Source: Chloroflexota bacterium
GTDB taxonomy: Bacteria > Chloroflexota > Anaerolineae > Aggregatilineales > Phototrophicaceae
DNA length: 64,000 nt
Reading direction: 5' to 3'
Assembly (NCBI GenBank): GCA_026708115.1
Contig: JAPOVL010000021.1
Coordinates: forward strand, 1 to 64,000
The position numbers and the translations under genes were made by a program. How positions within the stretch are numbered: the first letter of the stretch is position 1; each line of letters begins with the position of its first letter. Of the stretch, positions 9,118 to 17,102 are shown piece after piece. The notes under the pieces were generated by a model. The model did no database searches and was not told the DNA's origin. It saw only the letters and a program-made list of their open reading frames with translations.

Positions 9118-9146
9118 TTGTATCACAGTCGGCTGTTGGCGTAAAC
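9118..9146 (-). promoter_or_regulatory. Putative promoter of the 9084-mtaB operon
   Basis: On the minus strand TACAAT (9123-9118) is preceded at 16 bases by TTTACG (9145-9140), or at 17 by GTTTAC. The start codon of the first gene lies about 25 bases after the predicted transcription start. Confidence 0.45.
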
Positions 9147-9307
9147 GAAATGACCTACGGGCAGCGTATTCGTGGCCGAAATACTTTGCGCCGGGCCTCG
9201 ACATGAGATCCTTTACCCAATAAATGCAGGACTTGGCAGGGGGTGAGTCGCTCGATATTCATGTAGTTTCTAATCACCGGGCGAGCAGCCTGAGTCGGAT
9301 GAAATAT

Positions 9308-9332
9308 GCGCTGCCCCGGCCCGTGGCAGCGC
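9308..9332. repeat. Strong GC hairpin in the 9085-9424 gap
   Basis: GCGCTGCC and GGCAGCGC form a perfect 8-bp stem with a 9-base loop. No T tract follows on either strand. It lies between divergent genes, so it is not an obvious terminator. Apart from two putative promoters nothing else was found in this 340-base gap. Confidence 0.4.
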
Positions 9333-9372
9333 CCGACTCGCGACCTTGAACGCGAGATTGCTCATGCCACCA

Positions 9373-9400
9373 TTGGGAAAGCGATTGTAACGGGTATAAT
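9373..9400 (+). promoter_or_regulatory. Putative promoter of the 9425 gene
   Basis: TTGGGA (9373-9378), a 16-base spacer and a consensus TATAAT (9395-9400). The predicted start of transcription is near 9407, which leaves a very short leader if translation begins at the TTG at 9425. Confidence 0.45.
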
Positions 9401-9424
9401 CTTGCCACGTTCTTCGCCGTATAG

Positions 9425-10225
9425 TTGCAGACAAAGGCTGCAAAAGTGTTGGATGCGCTGAAGCTTTTGGCCACGATTGAATTGCCGCACGCCGGCGATT
9501 GCGCCTTGTTGGGCGTCGACCACGAAGGCTGCGTCTACGTTGAAGAACTTTATGGCGAGGACGATTGGCTGGCGCAACACATAGTCTCGCTCAGCGCCGG
9601 AGTGCTTGAGTCCGCCGACGAACAATGCGGAACGGTCCCGCCCCCCGCGCCCTTGCCGGCGCTGCGCGCTAGTCCGTCAAAAATGAAAGTCTTCGATCAT
9701 TTGAACTTCTCTGGCGCACGCTGGCGCGGTCGTATGGCCGACGAGCGGGTTGAGGATATGCTGCGCCACTTGAGCATCGCCGAAAAGATCGCTCTGGTCG
9801 ACTACCTGGACTGGGAAATTGACCCGCTGCGCTTGCTGGGCATTGCCGAGAGCATTGTCCTGTCCTGCTGCCCGTATTCTGACGGCGAGTACTTGGTCTG
9901 CCGGCGCATTCGCGTCGCCTATCGTCTCCCGGCGGCGCAGAGTGACGATCACGGCCTTGACCGTGACTACGATTACGATTCAGTCGAGGTGCATCTCTTG
10001 CACCGATTGCCCGCAGACACGCTCGAGCTGCCAGACTTGAGCGAGTGTTTGACAGAGTTTGATCTATGCCGCCCGCTTGACTGTATGAGACTCGACGGAA
10101 AGTTCTACCTTGCCGATGGCGGAGAGGGCGCAATCAAGAGCGCTTTGCACGTATTTGAAATCGCGACATCTGGCGATGAGGCGCAGCATGAAATTGCGAC
10201 GGCGAAAGCGCTCGACTCGGATTGA
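9425..10225 (+). CDS. Hypothetical acidic protein
   Basis: This 266-residue soluble acidic protein matches no family I recognise. It has no signal peptide or membrane segment. A central block (about residues 100-165) alternates helices and strands around an L-D-W-E-I-D motif and a C-C pair. The start is uncertain: TTG at 9425 has no ribosome site, and GTG at 9446 is an alternative. The consensus promoter just upstream supports expression. The end overlaps a possible 35-codon basic ORF. Confidence 0.6.
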   Translation: MQTKAAKVLDALKLLATIELPHAGDCALLGVDHEGCVYVEELYGEDDWLAQHIVSLSAGVLESADEQCGTVPPPAPLPALRASPSKMKVFDHLNFSGARWRGRMADERVEDMLRHLSIAEKIALVDYLDWEIDPLRLLGIAESIVLSCCPYSDGEYLVCRRIRVAYRLPAAQSDDHGLDRDYDYDSVEVHLLHRLPADTLELPDLSECLTEFDLCRPLDCMRLDGKFYLADGGEGAIKSALHVFEIATSGDEAQHEIATAKALDSD

Positions 10226-10295
10226 GGGAAGCTTGTGGCGACTACGTCGCTGGTATTTGCTCAAGCGGAAAGACATATCTGAGCAGCCGCCCTAA
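10188..10295 (+). CDS. Possible 35-residue very basic small protein
   Basis: An ATG at 10188 with a GAGG box seven bases upstream opens a 35-codon frame overlapping the 3-prime end of the previous gene by 38 bases. The product is strongly basic with Arg/Lys clusters (R-R-R-K-R, L-R-R-W, L-K-R-K) and ends E-Q-P-P. It could be a nucleic-acid-binding small protein or simply a frame without function; only the ribosome site and overlap argue for it. Confidence 0.25.
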   Translation: MKLRRRKRSTRIEGSLWRLRRWYLLKRKDISEQPP

Positions 10296-10301
10296 GTTTC
10301 C

Positions 10302-10330
10302 TTGACAAGCGCCCCTGATGACGCTAGAGT
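10302..10330 (+). promoter_or_regulatory. Sigma70-type promoter of the aspartate kinase leader
   Basis: A perfect TTGACA (10302-10307), a 17-base spacer and TAGAGT (10325-10330). Transcription would begin near 10337, placing the leader ORF, hairpin and terminator within the first 180 bases of the transcript. Confidence 0.65.
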
Positions 10331-10364
10331 AGTCAGCGTAAGAACTGGCGAGACGAAATAAACG

Positions 10365-10457
10365 ATGGATTTGAAGATTTCGACCGGAACCACTACCACT
10401 ATGTCCATGACTATGCCGCCCATTTGGGCGCATGGTGGGGGTTTCGGCTTGCTGTAA
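10365..10457 (+). CDS. Thr/Met-rich leader peptide of aspartate kinase attenuator
   Basis: A 30-codon ORF sits between the promoter and an intrinsic terminator. Thr occupies codons 7, 9-12 and 16, Met codons 1, 13, 15 and 17, and Ile codons 5 and 20. The start M-D-L-K-I-S-T resembles the enteric thr operon leader in style. Threonine and methionine are both end products of the aspartate pathway served by the kinase downstream. The inferred role is ribosome-mediated attenuation: starvation for charged Thr or Met tRNA stalls the ribosome and prevents terminator formation. The ribosome site is weak. Confidence 0.7.
   Translation: MDLKISTGTTTTMSMTMPPIWAHGGGFGLL
10396..10438 (+). promoter_or_regulatory. 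Candidate pause hairpin over the Thr/Met codons
   Basis: Bases 10396-10403 (CCACTATG) pair with 10431-10438 (CATGGTGG) with one G-U pair, and nested inside CGCCC/GGGCG (10417-10421 with 10426-10430) close on a 4-base loop. This is where a 1:2 pause hairpin is expected in a leader attenuator. A clean antiterminator could not be drawn by eye. Confidence 0.45.
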
Positions 10458-10480
10458 GCGATTCAAAGAAAGCAACAGCC

Positions 10481-10512
10481 AGGCGTGTGGAAAACCTCCA
10501 CACGCCTTTTTT
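10481..10512 (+). terminator. Intrinsic attenuator terminator before aspartate kinase
   Basis: AGGCGTGTGGA (10481-10491) pairs perfectly with TCCACACGCCT (10497-10507) over a 5-base loop, and a run of T follows immediately. It lies 24 bases after the leader-peptide stop and 23 bases before the kinase start. Nothing upstream except the leader needs terminating, so it is read as an attenuator. Confidence 0.8.
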
Positions 10513-10535
10513 ATTGCGCTGGCAAGGGAGAGGGC

Positions 10536-11987
10536 ATGAAGATGAGCAGGTTGACCATGAAATTCGGCGGCACATCGGTCGGGTCCGCGGCGGCAATCCG
10601 CCAGGTCGTCGATATCGTTAGCGACAGCCTGAAATGCGGGGACGAATTGGCTGTCGTTGTCTCGGCCATGTCCGGCGTCACCGATCAATTGCTGGATTCG
10701 GCGCGCGCTGCCGCGGCCGGGGACCAAAGTCGCTACCTGCACCTGAACGCCGACATTCGCGCCAAGCATTTTGCCGTGATCGAGGAATTGATCTCGAGCG
10801 AGTCGCAACGCTTGACCGTCGCGCAAGAACTCGATCAACTGCTCGAGGCGCATCTGGAACTGTGCCAGGCGATTCGGATTCTGGGCGAGGCCACTCCCAG
10901 AATCTGCGACTCAATAGTCTCGTTTGGGGAACGATTGAGCAGCCGACTTATCACCGCCGTTATGGTATCGGCGGGCTTGCCGGTTAAGCAGTACGATTCC
11001 AGCAAGTTTGTCATCACGGACAGCAACTTCCAGGACGCGGATCCGCTCTGGGATGAAACCGAAGCGCGCATCAGCGAAGGGCTTTTGCCCCAATTGCAGG
11101 AGGGTGTCACGCCTGTCATCACCGGCTTTATCGGCGCCACGCCGGACGGCACGCTCACGACCTTGGGCCGCGGCGGCAGTGATTTCTGCGCGGCTATCAT
11201 TGCAGCCTTTCTGCAGAGTGATGAGCTGATCATCTGGACCGATGTAGACGGCGTGATGACGACCGACCCGCGTTTGGACAGCCGGGCGCGCGTATTGCCC
11301 TATGTCTCGTACCAGGAAATCGGAGAACTGGCCTTTTACGGCGCCAAGGTCTTGCATCCCAAGACCGTGCAGCCTATCGTCAATCGCAACATTCCCCTGC
11401 GCGTGCGCAATACCTTCAACTCCGCGCATCCCGGGACGCTGATCGGCGAGCGCAGCCAAGCCAGCGAAACTGTCATCAAGGCCATAACCAATATCAATGA
11501 TGTCAGCATGCTCACCGTCAGTGGCAAAGGCATGCTGGGCGTGCCGGGCATCGCCGGGCGGACATTCCTAGCCACGGCACGGGCCGGCGCCAACATTCTT
11601 ATGATCTCGCAGTCGTCGTCGGAACAGAGCTTTTGCTTCACTGTCATTGACCCGGTGGCGGGCGATGTCAAGGCAGCGGTTGAACAGGAACTCCAGCGCG
11701 AAATCCAGCATAACAATATCGATAGCGTCGATATCTTGAGCGATATTGTCATCATAACGGTGGTTGGATCGGGCATGCGCGGTACGCCGGGCGTCGCCGG
11801 GCGCGTCTTTTCGCTTTTGGGCGAACACAGGATTAACGTCCTGGCGATTGCCCAAGGTTCCTCCGAATGCAGTATTTCCTTCATCATCAGCGAGTCCGAC
11901 CTGGAACATGCCGTTACAGAATTGCATTCGCTGGCTTTGGAAACGGCCGAAAACGATCGGGTTAATGGCAGGGGAAGCCCATATTAG
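10536..11987 (+). CDS. Aspartate kinase, feedback-regulated type
   Basis: This 483-residue enzyme phosphorylates L-aspartate, the first step to Lys, Thr, Met and Ile. The N-terminal kinase signature K-F-G-G-T-S-V-G is at residue 7, and two ACT-type regulatory repeats occupy roughly 325-475, each with a G-x-P-G-x-A-G-R core. The length is that of monofunctional lysC/thrA-like kinases; no homoserine dehydrogenase domain follows. An upstream GTG frame to 10485 exists, but it runs through the terminator, and ATG 10536 has a GGGAGAGGG ribosome site. Transcription is probably controlled by the Thr/Met leader attenuator. Confidence 0.92.
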   Translation: MKMSRLTMKFGGTSVGSAAAIRQVVDIVSDSLKCGDELAVVVSAMSGVTDQLLDSARAAAAGDQSRYLHLNADIRAKHFAVIEELISSESQRLTVAQELDQLLEAHLELCQAIRILGEATPRICDSIVSFGERLSSRLITAVMVSAGLPVKQYDSSKFVITDSNFQDADPLWDETEARISEGLLPQLQEGVTPVITGFIGATPDGTLTTLGRGGSDFCAAIIAAFLQSDELIIWTDVDGVMTTDPRLDSRARVLPYVSYQEIGELAFYGAKVLHPKTVQPIVNRNIPLRVRNTFNSAHPGTLIGERSQASETVIKAITNINDVSMLTVSGKGMLGVPGIAGRTFLATARAGANILMISQSSSEQSFCFTVIDPVAGDVKAAVEQELQREIQHNNIDSVDILSDIVIITVVGSGMRGTPGVAGRVFSLLGEHRINVLAIAQGSSECSISFIISESDLEHAVTELHSLALETAENDRVNGRGSPY

Positions 11988-12010
11988 GCGGCCGGAGAAA
12001 CGCGAATTGA

Positions 12011-12898
12011 CTAGGCGGCGATCAGCGCTTCTAGGATCGCCTGCCAATGTGTGAAGAGAATCAAATGGCCGGCGCTTGCTTCCAGGCGCAAACGGGCATT
12101 CGGAATCATTGCCGCCATGCGCTGCCCAACGACTGGCGAGGAGAATCTATCCGACTCGCCCCACCAGATGTCCACTTGGATCCGGATTGACTGCAAATGA
12201 AAATGCCAGGCCTTTACCAGGCTGACCATCTCATCGGCGATCGCTTCGCTGCCGTTGCTGCGGATCTCTTCCCACATGTCGCGGCGCAGGCTGAAAAAAT
12301 CCAGATTGCCAAAGACCTCCTGGTCGACTCTGGGTAGCGAAGCCGCCAATTCTCGCAAGTATTGAGCGGAGTCGCGCTGCGAATCGAGCAGAAAAAAGCC
12401 GCGCAGCAACCAGCGGAAGAATGGCTCCATGCCACCGGCCAACTGCAGCATTTTGGCATAGTAGGGATGAACTGCCTGGAAACCCAAGGGATTGTCCATC
12501 GGCGGCAGGCTGCTCACCACGGCGCAACTTCGCACGATTTCGGGAAAGCGATAAGCGCAAGCCAGGGCATAGGGACCGCCGGCCGAATAACCGAGCACCG
12601 AGAATCGCTCCAATTGCAGCGCCTTGGAAAGCAGCATGACATCGTCAACGACGTCCATCATGCCGCGGCCGGGTTTGCGCGTTGACATGCCATAGCCGGG
12701 GCGGTCTACGCCGATCAAGCGAATGCCCAGCCGCGTGAGGATCGAGTCGTCCGGGTGGCGCAGGGTTCGGTTGCCCCAGAGATCGTGAAACAAAAAGACT
12801 GGCTTGCCTGAGGGATCGCCAAATTCGGCGAATCCCAGGCGGCGGCCGTCCTTCAGTTGCGCCTGCCGCGCCGTCGCGACTTGTGCCAACTTCGGCAT
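12011..12898 (-). CDS. Alpha/beta hydrolase
   Basis: This 295-residue alpha/beta-hydrolase fold protein has the nucleophile elbow G-Y-S-A-G-G near residue 110, an oxyanion strand V-F-L-F-H-D near 35 and the C-terminal catalytic histidine in S-A-G-H-L-I. There is no signal peptide. A helical cap of about 80 residues lies between the nucleophile and the acid. Substrate is unknown; many family members hydrolyse esters, lactones or epoxides. It is convergent with aspartate kinase (23-base gap). Confidence 0.85.
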   Translation of the reverse strand: MPKLAQVATARQAQLKDGRRLGFAEFGDPSGKPVFLFHDLWGNRTLRHPDDSILTRLGIRLIGVDRPGYGMSTRKPGRGMMDVVDDVMLLSKALQLERFSVLGYSAGGPYALACAYRFPEIVRSCAVVSSLPPMDNPLGFQAVHPYYAKMLQLAGGMEPFFRWLLRGFFLLDSQRDSAQYLRELAASLPRVDQEVFGNLDFFSLRRDMWEEIRSNGSEAIADEMVSLVKAWHFHLQSIRIQVDIWWGESDRFSSPVVGQRMAAMIPNARLRLEASAGHLILFTHWQAILEALIAA

Positions 12899-13013
12899 CG
12901 CTTAGCACCCTTGTGCGATTGGAATTTGATCCCGGGACTTGCGACCGGACATATTCTAGCAGTCTTCCACTAGCTATCCCACTTGATTCCCGTCGACAGC
13001 CGCGAGCCCTTGC

Positions 13014-13823
13014 TCAACGCTTGTAAACCGCCAGAATCGCCGGCACCGCGTCGAAGGAGGGCTGATAATAATCGATGTCGGGTACCGCCATCAAAGTCGA
13101 ACCGCCGCCATCCAGATTGAATGCGGTCTCGATTTCCAGGTCGCTCTGCGCCAGGAACGCGCTCAGATCGCGCAGGGTCGGTCCCAAAAGCGGGGCGGAA
13201 ATGATCAAGATCCTCCCGGCTGCATCTTCGGCGATGGCTGTGCGCCGCGCGCGCTCTTGCCTTGCTTGGCCAAAATAAGTTTGCTCGCCCGTGTCCACCA
13301 GCAGCGGGAATCCCTGAACGGCTTGCTCTGCGGATGCCAGATCGCGCTGCGACAAGCCGTGGTTGGCGCGGACCGCCGGCTGCCCCTCTTTGACGAGAAA
13401 GCTGCCGCCGCGCTCGCGATATGGCCTGCCATGCGCCTGGCCATCGCTAATGACCAGCCCCAAAACCAGGTACGAAGGGTCAAAGAAATTGGCGTTTACG
13501 ATCGCCGCCGCCTCCGGCTCGCGGGCCCGCCATTGGGCCAGGCTGTATGGCTTGGCGGGACTGTACTTGGCGCGAAAGGAGTAATGCTGCGGGTCGACGC
13601 GCAATATCTTTAGCTGACTCAGTTGATCCTGGTCTTGCGCGATTTCTCGCCATGCCAGGCCCGGAGCGATAACGGTCCATCCGGAACCTGGCACAGCCTC
13701 GCTCGGCGCTACGGCTATCGCCCCTGGCAGCGCATTCAACTCTATGTTGCAGGCCGAAAGCATCAGCAGCAGCAGCGCCAATAGCGAATGCCTAAAGCAA
13801 CCGCGGCTCGCTTTGCCCGCCAT
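13014..13823 (-). CDS. Phosphodiester glycosidase-family (NAGPA) lipoprotein
   Basis: This 269-residue protein starts with a lipoprotein signal (lipobox L-S-A-C, Cys25). The mature part carries the NAGPA/DUF2233 signatures N-A-N-F-F-D and the C-terminal L-D-G-G-G-S-T-L-M. Relatives include the mammalian uncovering enzyme and bacterial exopolysaccharide-associated proteins that cleave sugar phosphodiesters. It is predicted to sit on the outside of the membrane; the actual substrate is unknown. It follows the aminotransferase on the same strand with a 30-base gap. Confidence 0.85.
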   Translation of the reverse strand: MAGKASRGCFRHSLLALLLLMLSACNIELNALPGAIAVAPSEAVPGSGWTVIAPGLAWREIAQDQDQLSQLKILRVDPQHYSFRAKYSPAKPYSLAQWRAREPEAAAIVNANFFDPSYLVLGLVISDGQAHGRPYRERGGSFLVKEGQPAVRANHGLSQRDLASAEQAVQGFPLLVDTGEQTYFGQARQERARRTAIAEDAAGRILIISAPLLGPTLRDLSAFLAQSDLEIETAFNLDGGGSTLMAVPDIDYYQPSFDAVPAILAVYKR

Positions 13824-13853
13824 GCGCCGACCGTTTCGCCCCGCGGAATTCGC

Positions 13854-15032
13854 CTAGGCCAATTGATCGGCAATGCCCCGGATGCGCTCAACCGCTTCTT
13901 TGAGCAGGTTCATGTCTTCCGCGAATGAGAAACGAATATGAGCGTCTTTGCTGATCCCGAAGGCGCTGCCGGGCACGCCTACCACGACGGCTTTGTCCAG
14001 GATCAAGGACGCGACTTCCTCGCTGCTCTTGCTGGTATCGTCAACTTTGGGGAAGGCGTAAAAGGCCCCTTCAATCTCTGGGCAAGACATATTCTCGATA
14101 TTGTTGAAAGCGTTCACCATGAAGTCGCGGCGCTCTTGATAGGACCTCCGCATCATCTCGACGCAATCTTGGGGACCGTTCAGCGCCGCCACCGCCGCGT
14201 GCTGCGTGAACGTAGCCGCCGAAGTCGCAGTCTGGGAATTGAACTTGCCCGCGGCCCCGATCACGCCGGTCGGGCCCGCCAGCCAGCCCAGCCGCCAGCC
14301 GGTCATCGCATAGGCTTTTGACATGCCGTTGATAATCACCACGCGATCGCTGATATCGGGAAGGGAGGCCAGCGAAACAGCCGGGCGGCCGTCGAAATTG
14401 AGCTTCTCGTAAATCTCATCCGAAATGACGTAGAGATCGGATTCCGTCGCCAGCGTTGCGATGTCTTCAATCTCGTCCGACGACAGCATGTGCCCGGTTG
14501 GATTGCAAGGAGAGTTGATGATGATCGCTTTGGTTCTGGGCGTGACGAAACCGCGCAAGTCCTCCAGGCGCAATCGATAGCCATCGTCGCTGCTCGTCGG
14601 CACGGTCACCGGCACGCCCCCGACCATGGTGACGATCGACGGATAGCTGACCCAGTAGGGCGCCGGGATCAAAACCTCGTCGCCTGGATCCAACATCGCT
14701 TTTAATGCCAGAAAAAGCGCCAGCTTGCCGCCCGGCGTGACGATAATGTCGCTCATGGGATCAACGCTGACCTTGTTGTCGCGCTCCATTTTCGCGGCGA
14801 TCGCCTCCAATAGCGGCGCGATGCCTTTCGACGGCGCGGCGTAGCGGGTTTCGCCATGGCGGATCGCCTTCATGCCGGCTTCCACGATATGAGCCGGCGT
14901 ATCGAAATCCGGTTCGCCGCCGGCCAAACCGATGACAGAGTGGCCCTCGGCCGCCAATTGCTTGGCTTTATCATTCATGGCGATCGTCGGAGATTTGGCG
15001 ATTTGTCCTGCAAGCTTGGTAATGCTAGGCAT
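13854..15032 (-). CDS. Aspartate aminotransferase, class I
   Basis: This is a 392-residue PLP aminotransferase of the type Ib aspartate/aromatic group. Seen: the N-x-P-x-N-P-T-G-like segment N-S-P-C-N-P-T-G, the PLP lysine in S-K-A-Y-A-M-T-G-W-R-L-G-W, and the R-F-S-F carboxylate-binding arginine near the end. The open frame extends to 15116, but ATG 15032 begins with the usual S-I-T-K-L-A region and has an AGGA site, whereas the longer N-terminus looks unlike the family. The reaction is reversible transamination of aspartate or a related amino acid with 2-oxoglutarate. Confidence 0.9.
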   Translation of the reverse strand: MPSITKLAGQIAKSPTIAMNDKAKQLAAEGHSVIGLAGGEPDFDTPAHIVEAGMKAIRHGETRYAAPSKGIAPLLEAIAAKMERDNKVSVDPMSDIIVTPGGKLALFLALKAMLDPGDEVLIPAPYWVSYPSIVTMVGGVPVTVPTSSDDGYRLRLEDLRGFVTPRTKAIIINSPCNPTGHMLSSDEIEDIATLATESDLYVISDEIYEKLNFDGRPAVSLASLPDISDRVVIINGMSKAYAMTGWRLGWLAGPTGVIGAAGKFNSQTATSAATFTQHAAVAALNGPQDCVEMMRRSYQERRDFMVNAFNNIENMSCPEIEGAFYAFPKVDDTSKSSEEVASLILDKAVVVGVPGSAFGISKDAHIRFSFAEDMNLLKEAVERIRGIADQLA

Positions 15033-15151
15033 ATTTAGTCCTGTTCGCGTGTCACTTGTCTTTGCAATCCGCCGAGCAGTGTATCGGTTTTGCTTTGCCG
15101 ATAAAAGGGTGAGCAAGCGCTATCGCCCGCCAGCGAGCCGGAAAGCGTATA

Positions 15152-15180
15152 TTGCATCATCATTCGCGCATCCCTATAAT
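15152..15180 (+). promoter_or_regulatory. Promoter of the peptide ABC operon
   Basis: TTGCAT (15152-15157), 17 bases, then a consensus TATAAT (15175-15180). The inferred transcription start near 15187 gives a 50-base leader for the binding-protein gene. Confidence 0.6.
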
Positions 15181-15238
15181 GCCAGCGGCAATCACGGTTG
15201 TCACATCCGAAACAGGTATACCGAAGAAAGGGTGCTTA

Positions 15239-16978
15239 ATGTCTAGAAAGTCTGTCTTCATAGCTCTGCTGCTTGTATTGTCGCTCTTGGCAGCGTCAGT
15301 GCCGGCGGCCTTCGCCCAGGACAATGTCGATGTCTACGGGCGAGAATTGCCAGCCGACGCCGCGCCATACGAAATGCAAGTCTATCGCAACCTGTGCGAC
15401 TCGGCGCGCCAGGAAACCTCGTTGTCGTCTATCGTCACCGTCTATTCGCGCATTTGCAGCACAGGCGCATTCGACAAATTCTCGGATTCATTGGTAGTAC
15501 TCAACAACAATATGGAGATCATCCCCTCCGCGGCCACCAGCTGGTCCGTTTCCGAGGATGGTCTGACCTGGACCTTCAACTTGCGGGGCGACCAGATCTG
15601 GAGCGACGGCACGCCCGTCACCGCGCATGATTGGGTGGAAAGCTGGCGCTTCATGGCTGATCCCGATCACGCCTACGATTTTGTTTGGCTCTGGCTGGGC
15701 ATCATTGACGGCTGGGACGAAGCGGTCGCTGGCGAGATTGGCCCCGACGAGATCGGTCTGGAAGCTGTCGATGACAATACGCTCGCGGTAAGCACGCAAG
15801 TGCCCTTCCCGCCCTTGCCGGCGACCTTCTTCTTCTGGCCGCCCATGCAAGCCAAAGCGCTGACGGAAATCGGTCCCGAATACATTCTGGACCCAGCCAC
15901 GCACGTTTCCGCCGGTCCCTTCATCCTGCGCGAATTTGAACCGGGCAGCCACGCCGTCCTGGAGGCCAATCCGGATTATGTTGGGCCGCGCAGGCCCTGG
16001 TTCCGCCGCATGGAATTCGTCTATGGCGATATGCTCAACAGCAGCTTCCTGGCTTTCCAAGACCACGAAATTGACCAGGTACACCAATCCTTGCTCAGCC
16101 CGGCTGATTTTGATGTCATCTTCGCCGATGAGGTCATGTCGCAGAACTATCGCCAGCACGCGGGCGACTTCCGCACCGATTATCTCTTGATGGACACTTT
16201 CACGGAGCCCTTCAACGATGTCAACGTTCGCCTGGCCTTCGCCAAGGCCCTGGACCGCGAGTCCATCGTCGAGAACGTCGTCGGCACGACCGTCGGCATC
16301 CCGGCTTATTCCTTCCTGGCGCCTGGCTTCCCGGCATCGAATAGCGCCGGCTTGCAGGATATCCAGGACTATGATTGCGAAGCCGCGCAAGCTCTGCTGG
16401 CGGATGCCGGCTATCCCGGCGGCGAAGGCTTCCCCGCGGTCGAATTGGCCCTGCGTGGCGAATCGGCTTTCATCCAGGACTGGTTCATCGCTACCGCCGC
16501 CTCCATCAGCCAATGCCTCAATGTCGAAATCACGGTCAACAATCTGGAATTCCAGGACTATATGACGCGCTTGCTCGAACGCCCGACCACGCTCCAATTC
16601 GGCGGCGTCTCTTATGGTATGGACTACCTGGACCCCGCCAATATGATGGGTGTCTGGGTCTCCACCGGACGTCACTCCTGGCGCAACGAAGCCTTCGATA
16701 ACCTGGTTCGCGAAGCCAATTCCTTCACCGGCGACCCTGCCGAGCGCATCGCCATGTACCAGGAAGCCGAACGCATCATGGTGGAAGACGTCGGCGGCAT
16801 CTTCCTGGTACACCGGATTCAAGGAGATCTGTGGCAGCCTTACATGAGCGCCACCGGCAACTGCTGGGAGCCGGATCGACAGGGCTTGGCTACCACTCAC
16901 TGGGGCAACGAGCATTGCTGGGGCGAGTATTACATCACCGAAGATGTGATGAACTACGATACGCATCGCAACGAATAA
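15239..16978 (+). CDS. Peptide-type ABC transporter substrate-binding protein
   Basis: This 579-residue extracytoplasmic protein of the SBP family 5 (OppA/DppA) binds peptides or other ligands for the permeases that follow. It has a cleavable signal peptide ending near A-F-A-Q (about residue 23) and the family core: an E-I-I-P-S-A-A-T-S-W entry strand, the W-S-D-G-T-P-V-T-A-H-D sheet and an N-x-x-V-R-x-A-F-A-K-A-L-D-R hinge. The open frame reaches 15152, inside the promoter, and the ATG at 15239 gives the proper signal peptide. A terminator-like hairpin follows before the permeases. Confidence 0.92.
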   Translation: MSRKSVFIALLLVLSLLAASVPAAFAQDNVDVYGRELPADAAPYEMQVYRNLCDSARQETSLSSIVTVYSRICSTGAFDKFSDSLVVLNNNMEIIPSAATSWSVSEDGLTWTFNLRGDQIWSDGTPVTAHDWVESWRFMADPDHAYDFVWLWLGIIDGWDEAVAGEIGPDEIGLEAVDDNTLAVSTQVPFPPLPATFFFWPPMQAKALTEIGPEYILDPATHVSAGPFILREFEPGSHAVLEANPDYVGPRRPWFRRMEFVYGDMLNSSFLAFQDHEIDQVHQSLLSPADFDVIFADEVMSQNYRQHAGDFRTDYLLMDTFTEPFNDVNVRLAFAKALDRESIVENVVGTTVGIPAYSFLAPGFPASNSAGLQDIQDYDCEAAQALLADAGYPGGEGFPAVELALRGESAFIQDWFIATAASISQCLNVEITVNNLEFQDYMTRLLERPTTLQFGGVSYGMDYLDPANMMGVWVSTGRHSWRNEAFDNLVREANSFTGDPAERIAMYQEAERIMVEDVGGIFLVHRIQGDLWQPYMSATGNCWEPDRQGLATTHWGNEHCWGEYYITEDVMNYDTHRNE

Positions 16979-17000
16979 GCTCTGATCGCTTGCTGATATA

Positions 17001-17033
17001 CGAAGGGCGGGTCAAGTGCCCGCCCTTCGTTTT
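17001..17033 (+). terminator. Intercistronic intrinsic terminator after the binding-protein gene
   Basis: CGAAGGGCGGG (17001-17011) and CCCGCCCTTCG (17019-17029) form a perfect 11-bp stem with a 7-base loop followed by TTTT. Since the permeases have no evident promoter of their own, partial read-through is likely, giving much more binding protein than permease. Confidence 0.7.
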
Positions 17034-17102
17034 CCTGGCTCGAATAGCGCCAATCCCGCCATCTAGCGCCGCATTCTCATTGAACTGGGGCGAGTCCGCT
17101 AC

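Noticed and set aside
9308..9332. Terminator in the 9085-9424 gap
   Set aside because: Perfect stem but no T tract and neither flanking gene ends there.
10485..10535. Longer aspartate kinase starting at GTG 10485
   Set aside because: The extra codons are the attenuator stem and loop; ATG 10536 has the ribosome site and the canonical N-terminus.
15488..16966. 492-residue antisense open frame opposite the peptide-binding protein
   Set aside because: It is the mirror of a well-supported SBP gene in GC-rich DNA; no family features and no ribosome site.
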